Positions 59,599 to 64,000 of a stretch of 64,000 nt of DNA are shown piece after piece. The DNA comes from CAMDHY01 sp046156265 (GTDB lineage Bacteria > Pseudomonadota > Alphaproteobacteria > Rhizobiales > Segnochrobactraceae): positions 248,001-312,000 of the forward strand of contig NZ_JAWDIR010000022.1 in the NCBI RefSeq assembly GCF_046156265.1, in the 5' to 3' direction. Every line of letters starts with the position of its first letter. The first letter of the stretch is position 1. The position numbers were made by a program, and so were the translations under genes. A model generated the notes under the pieces. The model had not been told where the DNA came from and searched no databases. It saw only the letters and a list, made by a program, of their open reading frames with translations.

Positions 59599-60735
59599 AT
59601 GACCCCCAAGACCCACCGCCGTCTCGCCGCCGCACTGTTCGCCGGCGCCATGACCGTAGCCCTGCCGGCCAGTGCCGAGGAGTACAGCTTCTCGACCTGG
59701 CTCGAGCCGAACCACCCGATCACCCTCAACGCCCATATCCCGTGGGCCGAGGCGGTGAAGGCACGCACCAACGGCGACATCAACTTCGAGATCTACATGG
59801 CCGGCGCGCTGCTGCCGGCAAAGGGCACCATGCAGGGCGTCGCCGACGGCGTCGCGCAGGGCGGCTTCCACACCGCCACCTACACGCCCTCCGAGCTGCC
59901 GCTCTGGAACGTCATCGGCGACCTCTCCTTCAAGTATCCGGACGCGATGGTCGCCGCCTTCGCCGCCACCGAGTTCGGCGTCCTCAACCCCGCCGGCCAC
60001 GGCGACTGGGCGAAGAACGGCGTCGTCTATCTCGGCGGCTACTCGACGCCGATCTACCACTTCATCTGCCGCGACGAGGTGAAGACGCTCGAGGACCTGA
60101 AGGGCAAGCGCGTGCGCATGCCGGGCGGCGCCTGGGCGCGCTTCGGCGAGTCGATCGGCACCGTCTCGGTGAACGTGCCGTCGTCGGAGATCTACACCGC
60201 CTTCGAGCGCGGCACCGTCGACTGCACCGCCTCCGACGTGACGCACCTCACCGCCGGGGCGACGCTGATGGGCGTCGTCAAGTCGATCAACCTCCTGAAG
60301 ATGGGACCGTTCTTCGCCGGCGCGACGTGGATCTACAACAAGGACTTCTGGAACGGCCTGACACCCGAGCAGCGCAAGGTGATCTTCGAGGAATCCGCCC
60401 GCTCGGTGGTCCGCCTACAGATGGCCTACGACGCCGCCGTGGACGCCAACCTCGAAGCCGCGAAGCAGGCCGGCAAGCAGCTGAACGAGCCCTCGGCCGA
60501 CCTGCAGAAGGCCTATGACGACTTCGTCGCCGGCGGCATGGGCGGGCTTTCCGAGATTGGCCAGAAGGCCGGCGTCGAGAACGTCGACCAGAGCCTCGCC
60601 GAGCTCTCCGCCCTGATGGAGAAGTGGCAGGGCCTGCTCGCCAGCGTCGATCGCACCGATGCGGACGCCCTGACCGCGCTCCTCCAGCAGGAGATCTACA
60701 GCAAGCTCGACCCGAACTCGTTCGGCGTCGACTGA
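59599..60735 (+). CDS. TRAP transporter substrate-binding protein (DctP type)
   Basis: A 378-residue periplasmic protein. A signal peptide (RRLAAALFAGAMTVALPASA) ends at AEE. The mature protein has the DctP fold: FSTWLEPNHPITLNAHIPWA, PAKGTMQGVADGVAQGGFHT, RDEVKTLEDLKGKRVRMPGG, the conserved substrate-binding Arg in GKRVRMPG, and WIYNKDFWNGLTPEQRKVIF. The ligand is probably a carboxylate, as this Arg usually pairs with one. ATG 59599 has GGAGGAG. A stable 11-bp hairpin follows the stop, which could protect the abundant upstream mRNA and give more binding protein than downstream enzymes. Confidence 0.93.
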   Translation: MTPKTHRRLAAALFAGAMTVALPASAEEYSFSTWLEPNHPITLNAHIPWAEAVKARTNGDINFEIYMAGALLPAKGTMQGVADGVAQGGFHTATYTPSELPLWNVIGDLSFKYPDAMVAAFAATEFGVLNPAGHGDWAKNGVVYLGGYSTPIYHFICRDEVKTLEDLKGKRVRMPGGAWARFGESIGTVSVNVPSSEIYTAFERGTVDCTASDVTHLTAGATLMGVVKSINLLKMGPFFAGATWIYNKDFWNGLTPEQRKVIFEESARSVVRLQMAYDAAVDANLEAAKQAGKQLNEPSADLQKAYDDFVAGGMGGLSEIGQKAGVENVDQSLAELSALMEKWQGLLASVDRTDADALTALLQQEIYSKLDPNSFGVD

Positions 60736-60751
60736 CCACACTTCGCCACAC

Positions 60752-60776
60752 GCTCCGGGGCGACCCGCCCCGGAGC
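60752..60776 (+). terminator. Strong intra-operon hairpin after the TRAP binding-protein gene
   Basis: GCTCCGGGGCG (60752-60762) pairs perfectly with CGCCCCGGAGC (60766-60776) around a 3-base loop. No T-run follows, so it may be a partial terminator or an mRNA-stabilising structure between the binding-protein gene and the next SDR gene. Confidence 0.65.
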
Positions 60777-60803
60777 CACCGCCCCTCCCACCGCCCGGGC
60801 GCC

Positions 60804-61562
60804 ATGTTCCGTCTCGATACGCTCTCGACCGTCGTCACCGGCGCCTCGTCCGGCATCGGCCTCGCCATCGCCTCCGCCTTCCTCGACGCCGGCGCGAGCG
60901 TCCTCGGCGTCGACCGCACCGCCGCGCCGTCTTCGCTGTCGGGCCGGCCGGGCTTCACCGACCTGACGCTCGACCTGACCGCGCCCGGCGCCGCCGAGCA
61001 GGTGGTCGCCGCGGTTCCGGGCGGCCGGCTCGACGTGCTCGTCAACAACGCCGGCATCGGCAACGCCGCGCCGATCCACGAGACCGACGACGAGGCCTAC
61101 GACCGCTATGTCGCAGTCAACCAGACGGCGCTGTTCCGGCTGTCGCGCGCCGCCGTCAGGGCGATGCGCGCCTCCGGTGGCGGCGCGATCGTCAACATCG
61201 CCTCGGTCTTCGCCCTCGTCGGCGCGGCCCGCAGCGCCCCCTATTCGGCCACCAAGGCGGCCGTCGCCGGTCTCACCCGCCAGCTCGCCGCCGAGTACGG
61301 ACGCGACGGCATCCGCGTCAACGCCATCGCCCCCGGCCTGATCGCGACGCCGCTCACCCACGACCGCCTGGCCGAGAACCCGTGGTTCCGCCGCATGATG
61401 ATCGAAGGCTGCCCGCTCGGCCGGCCCGGCACGCCGGAGGACGTCGCAGCCGCCGCCGTGTTCCTCGCGAGCCCCGCCGCCGGCTTCGTCACCGGCGTGG
61501 TGCTGCCGGTCGACGGCGGCTGGACCTCGGCGAAGTACCTCCCCGACCCCGCGACGACCTGA
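60804..61562 (+). CDS. SDR family oxidoreductase, second of the operon
   Basis: A 252-residue SDR: VVTGASSGIGLAIASAFLDA (nucleotide motif), acidic LGVDRTAAPSS, LVNNAGIGNAAPI, the catalytic Ser in IVNIASVFALVGAARSAPYS, with Tyr and Lys in PYSATKAAVAGLTRQLAAEY, and VLPVDGGWTSAKYL at the C-terminus. In the S-x12-Y-x3-K layout the Ser is in NIASVF. It probably acts on an intermediate of the imported compound. ATG 60804 is 68 bases after the binding-protein stop, beyond the hairpin. The next SDR starts nine bases after its stop. Confidence 0.89.
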   Translation: MFRLDTLSTVVTGASSGIGLAIASAFLDAGASVLGVDRTAAPSSLSGRPGFTDLTLDLTAPGAAEQVVAAVPGGRLDVLVNNAGIGNAAPIHETDDEAYDRYVAVNQTALFRLSRAAVRAMRASGGGAIVNIASVFALVGAARSAPYSATKAAVAGLTRQLAAEYGRDGIRVNAIAPGLIATPLTHDRLAENPWFRRMMIEGCPLGRPGTPEDVAAAAVFLASPAAGFVTGVVLPVDGGWTSAKYLPDPATT

Positions 61563-61570
61563 GGGACGCC

Positions 61571-62401
61571 ATGAGCCACGATCTCCCGGCCGGTGCGCCG
61601 CCCGCCGCGGTGGTGCTGGTCACCGGCGCCGCGCGCGGCATCGGCGCCGCCGTCTGCCGGCGCCTCGCCGCCGAGGGCGCCGCCATCGCCGCGGCCGACC
61701 TCGATGGACCGGGTGCGGAGGCCGTCGCCGCGGAGATCGTCGCCGCCGGCGGCCGCGCGATCGCCGCGGGCCTCGACACCCGCGACGCCGCCGCCATCAA
61801 CGCCTTCGTCGCCCGCACGGAGGCCGAACTCGGCCCTCTCACCGGTGCGGTCCCCGCAGCCGGCCTCACCCGCTCCGCCCCCGCCGACGAGATGACCGAC
61901 GAGGCCTGGGAGCTCGTCCTCGGCGTCAACCTCACCGGCGTCTTCTACACCTGCCGCGCCGCCGGCCGGGCGATGATGCGGACGGGCGGTGGCGCCATCG
62001 TCACTCTCGCCTCGATCACCGCCAAGGGCGGCCAGCCGGGCCGCGCCAACTACGCCGCCTCGAAGTGGGGCCTCGTCGGCCTGACGAAGACCCTCGCCGT
62101 CGAGTGGGGCCGCCACGGCATCCGCGTCAACGCGGTGGCACCGAACGGCGTCGACACGCCGATGCTGCGCGACGGCGTGCCGGCGGACTTCCTGGCCGTC
62201 ATGCTCGACCGCACGCCGCTCGGCCGCTTCGCCACCGCCGAGGAGATCGCTGACGCCATCGCCTACCTGCTGTCGCCGCGCTCGGCCTACGTCACCGGCG
62301 CCGTGCTGGAGCTCGACGGCGGCCTCACCGCCGGCTTCCTCACCCACCAGCAGGGTGGCCACTTCGCCCTGAAGAGCCGTCCCCCGGAGACCCGCTCGTG
62401 A
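61571..62401 (+). CDS. SDR family oxidoreductase, third of the operon
   Basis: A 276-residue SDR. VVLVTGAARGIGAAVCRRLA opens the fold, AAADLDGPGAEAVAAEIVAA gives an acidic cofactor loop, AGLTRSAPADE replaces the usual NNAG (AVPAAGLTRS), and the catalytic residues are Ser in IVTLASITAKGGQPGRANYA and Tyr-Lys in NYAASKWGLVGLTKTLAVEW. VAPNGVDTPMLRDGV is a common SDR lid. The NNAG to PAAG change is unusual and may affect activity. ATG 61571 follows GAGGG. The stop overlaps the next GTG by four bases. Confidence 0.87.
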   Translation: MSHDLPAGAPPAAVVLVTGAARGIGAAVCRRLAAEGAAIAAADLDGPGAEAVAAEIVAAGGRAIAAGLDTRDAAAINAFVARTEAELGPLTGAVPAAGLTRSAPADEMTDEAWELVLGVNLTGVFYTCRAAGRAMMRTGGGAIVTLASITAKGGQPGRANYAASKWGLVGLTKTLAVEWGRHGIRVNAVAPNGVDTPMLRDGVPADFLAVMLDRTPLGRFATAEEIADAIAYLLSPRSAYVTGAVLELDGGLTAGFLTHQQGGHFALKSRPPETRS

Positions 62402-63129
62402 GCACACCCGTCGCCATCGTCACCGGCTCCGGCAGCGGCATCGGCCGCGCCATCGCGCTCAGGCTCGCCGCCGACGGCTTTCACGTCGTCGTCGCCGACC
62501 TCGGCGCCGAGCGGGCCGAGGAGACCGTCGGCCTCGTCACCGCCGCCGGCGGATCGGCCGAGGCGGCCGTGCTCGACCTCCGCGACGAGGCGGCGCTCGG
62601 CGCCCTCGTCGCCCGCCTCCCCCGCCTCGACGCCGTCGTCAACAACGCCGGCATCTTCGACGAGCGGGCGCTGATGGACCTCACCGCCGACGACTTCCGC
62701 CGCCACTACGAGGTCAACCTGATCCCGCTGTTCACGCTGTCGAAGGCGGCGATCCCGCGGCTGCCGCGCGGCGGCAAGATCGTCCACATCGCCTCGCGCG
62801 CCTTCCTCGGCGCCCGCAACCACGCACACTACGTCGCCGCCAAGGCGGCCGTCGTCGGGCTGACGCGGGCGATGGCGATGGAGCTCGCGCCCCAGGGCAT
62901 CCTCGTCAACGCCGTCGCCCCCGGCCTGATCGACACGCCGCTGCTGCGCGCCCTGACGCCGGAGCGCCTCGAGAAGCAGCTCTCCTTGCAGCCGACGGGC
63001 GCCGCCGGCCGGCCCGCGGACATCGCCAACGCCGTCGCCTTCCTCGCCTCGCCTGCGACCGACTTCATCACCGGCCAGGTGCTGCTCGTCGACGGCGGCA
63101 AGTCGCTCGGCGGCGGGCTCGGGATCTGA
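62398..63129 (+). CDS. SDR family oxidoreductase, fourth of the operon
   Basis: A 243-residue SDR: PVAIVTGSGSGIGRAIALRL, VVVADLGAERAEETVGLVTA, VVNNAGIFDERALMD, the catalytic Ser in IVHIASRAFLGARNHAHYVA, and Tyr-Lys in HYVAAKAAVVGLTRAMAMEL. VAPGLIDTPLLRAL and LLVDGGKSLGGGLGI finish the fold. The GTG overlaps the stop of the previous SDR (GTGA, 62398-62401), so it is translated by coupling, and the next gene begins four bases beyond its stop. The four SDRs in one operon suggest stepwise oxidation of a multi-hydroxyl or cyclic compound. Confidence 0.9.
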   Translation: MSTPVAIVTGSGSGIGRAIALRLAADGFHVVVADLGAERAEETVGLVTAAGGSAEAAVLDLRDEAALGALVARLPRLDAVVNNAGIFDERALMDLTADDFRRHYEVNLIPLFTLSKAAIPRLPRGGKIVHIASRAFLGARNHAHYVAAKAAVVGLTRAMAMELAPQGILVNAVAPGLIDTPLLRALTPERLEKQLSLQPTGAAGRPADIANAVAFLASPATDFITGQVLLVDGGKSLGGGLGI

Positions 63130-63133
63130 GGCG

Positions 63134-64000
63134 ATGAGCGAGCAAGGCTTCGAGGAGAGCTTCGACGTCGTCGTCGTCGGCTCCGGCGCCGGCGGCATGG
63201 CGGCGGCGCTGACGGCGCGGGCCGCCGGCCTGTCGGTGCTGGTGGTCGAGAAGACCGACGTCTTCGGCGGCTCGACCGCCGTCTCCGGCGGCGCTGTCTG
63301 GATCCCCGACAACCCGCACATGGCCGGCGTCGGCCACACCGACAGCCGCGAGGCGGTGACCACCTATCTTGCGCGCGCCGTCGGCAACCGCGCCCGCAGC
63401 GACCTGATGACCGCCTTTCTCGACCACGGCCCGGAGATGGTGCGCTTCCTCGAGGCGAACACGGCGGTGAAGCTCGCCGCCCGCACCTATTCGCCGGACT
63501 ACAAGCCGGAGCTCGAGGGCGCCTCGTTCGGCGGCCGCACGCTCGATCCGGTCGAGTTCGACGGCCGCCGGCTCGGCCGCTGGTTCGACGCGCTGAGGCG
63601 GCCGATCCCGCAGTTCCTCGCCGCCGGCGGCATGATGGTGAACCGCAAGGACATCGACGCCCTGCTCGGCATGGCCAGGGACCGCGGCAAGGCGCGCCAC
63701 GCCGGCGGCCTCCTCGCCCGCTACGTCCGCGACCGCCTCACCGGCTGGTCGCGCGGCACGCGGCTGCTGATGGGCAATGCGCTCGCCGCCATGCTGCTGA
63801 AGTCCGCCGTCGATGCCGGCATCGACCTGCGACGCAACACGTCGGTCGAGGCGCTCGTCCGAGGCCCCTCCGGCCGCATCGTCGGCGTCCGCCTCGGCGG
63901 CTCGCAGCCGCGCACCATCGCCGCCCGCCGGGCGGTGGTGCTGGCCACCGGCGGCTTCCCGCAGAGCGCCACCCGCCGCGCCGAGATGCTGCCGCACGCG
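63134..64000 (+). CDS. FAD-dependent oxidoreductase, partial (KstD/fumarate-reductase-like)
   Basis: The window ends after 289 codons of an open frame. It begins SFDVVVVGSGAGGMAAALTA with LSVLVVEKTDVFGGSTAVSG and GGAVWIPDNP, the FAD-binding start of the 3-ketosteroid dehydrogenase/fumarate reductase flavoprotein family, and ends in RRAVVLATGGFPQSATRRAE, a conserved FAD-contact strand. The catalytic half is outside the window. Such enzymes remove or add hydrogens across a C-C bond next to a carbonyl, which fits a pathway after SDR oxidation. ATG 63134 is four bases after the SDR stop and clearly in the operon. Confidence 0.85.
   Translation, partial: MSEQGFEESFDVVVVGSGAGGMAAALTARAAGLSVLVVEKTDVFGGSTAVSGGAVWIPDNPHMAGVGHTDSREAVTTYLARAVGNRARSDLMTAFLDHGPEMVRFLEANTAVKLAARTYSPDYKPELEGASFGGRTLDPVEFDGRRLGRWFDALRRPIPQFLAAGGMMVNRKDIDALLGMARDRGKARHAGGLLARYVRDRLTGWSRGTRLLMGNALAAMLLKSAVDAGIDLRRNTSVEALVRGPSGRIVGVRLGGSQPRTIAARRAVVLATGGFPQSATRRAEMLPHA

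Overview
The window is 64 kb of high-GC DNA (about 70% by eye), densely packed with genes on both strands and with two tRNA genes (Asp-GTC, Pro-GGG). It looks chromosomal and alphaproteobacterial, most likely Hyphomicrobiales-like. The clues are an imuA-imuB-dnaE2 mutasome behind a GTTC-N7-GTTC SOS box (the alphaproteobacterial LexA site), many GTG/TTG starts with 4-base stop/start overlaps, a divergent katG/oxyR pair, BioY, and a TRAP transporter operon. I do not assign a genus. No IS element, prophage, rRNA operon or CRISPR array was seen.

Layout. 0.2-7.5 kb: a SpoIIAA-like protein, then a surface-glycan island of glycosyltransferases and methyltransferases. In it a GT4-type enzyme appears split over two overlapping genes, and its C-terminal half is fused to a GT9-type domain. 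7.8-13.5 kb: tRNA-Asp, a secreted zinc metalloprotease with calcium loops, two small exported beta-domain proteins and a GAF/HisKA_2 sensor kinase. 13.6-19.9 kb: the SOS mutasome. 20-29 kb: housekeeping and small accessory genes (MerR plus carboxymuconolactone-decarboxylase-type protein, GFA, UPF0114 membrane protein, agmatinase-type ureohydrolase, bioY, hydrolase, tam, ettA, a VapBC-type module). 29-37 kb: sulfotransferase, an unusual FUSC-transporter/GH114-hydrolase fusion, a PAS-GGDEF-EAL protein and an RhlE-type helicase. 37-43 kb: M20 peptidase, tRNA-Pro, a large exported FG-GAP protein and a soluble PAS-PAS chemoreceptor. 43-53 kb: katG/oxyR, an SDR plus a D-serine-dehydratase-like PLP protein divergent from an SMP-30 lactonase, and a membrane PQQ glucose dehydrogenase. 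53-64 kb: a very large asparagine-synthetase-like protein, then a GntR/FCD regulator divergent from a catabolic operon (SDR, TRAP small permease, large permease and binding protein, three more SDRs, and an FAD oxidoreductase cut by the window end).

How parts work together. imuA-imuB-dnaE2 is a DNA-damage-induced translesion system. katG is very probably controlled by the adjacent oxyR. The TRAP/SDR/flavoprotein operon probably imports and stepwise oxidises an unidentified hydroxylated carboxylate, repressed by the divergent GntR at repeated TTTTATCCAA sites. The most unusual items are the FUSC-GH114 fusion next to a c-di-GMP enzyme, the split GT4/GT9 pair, and the 912-residue asparagine-synthetase-like protein with no N-terminal cysteine.
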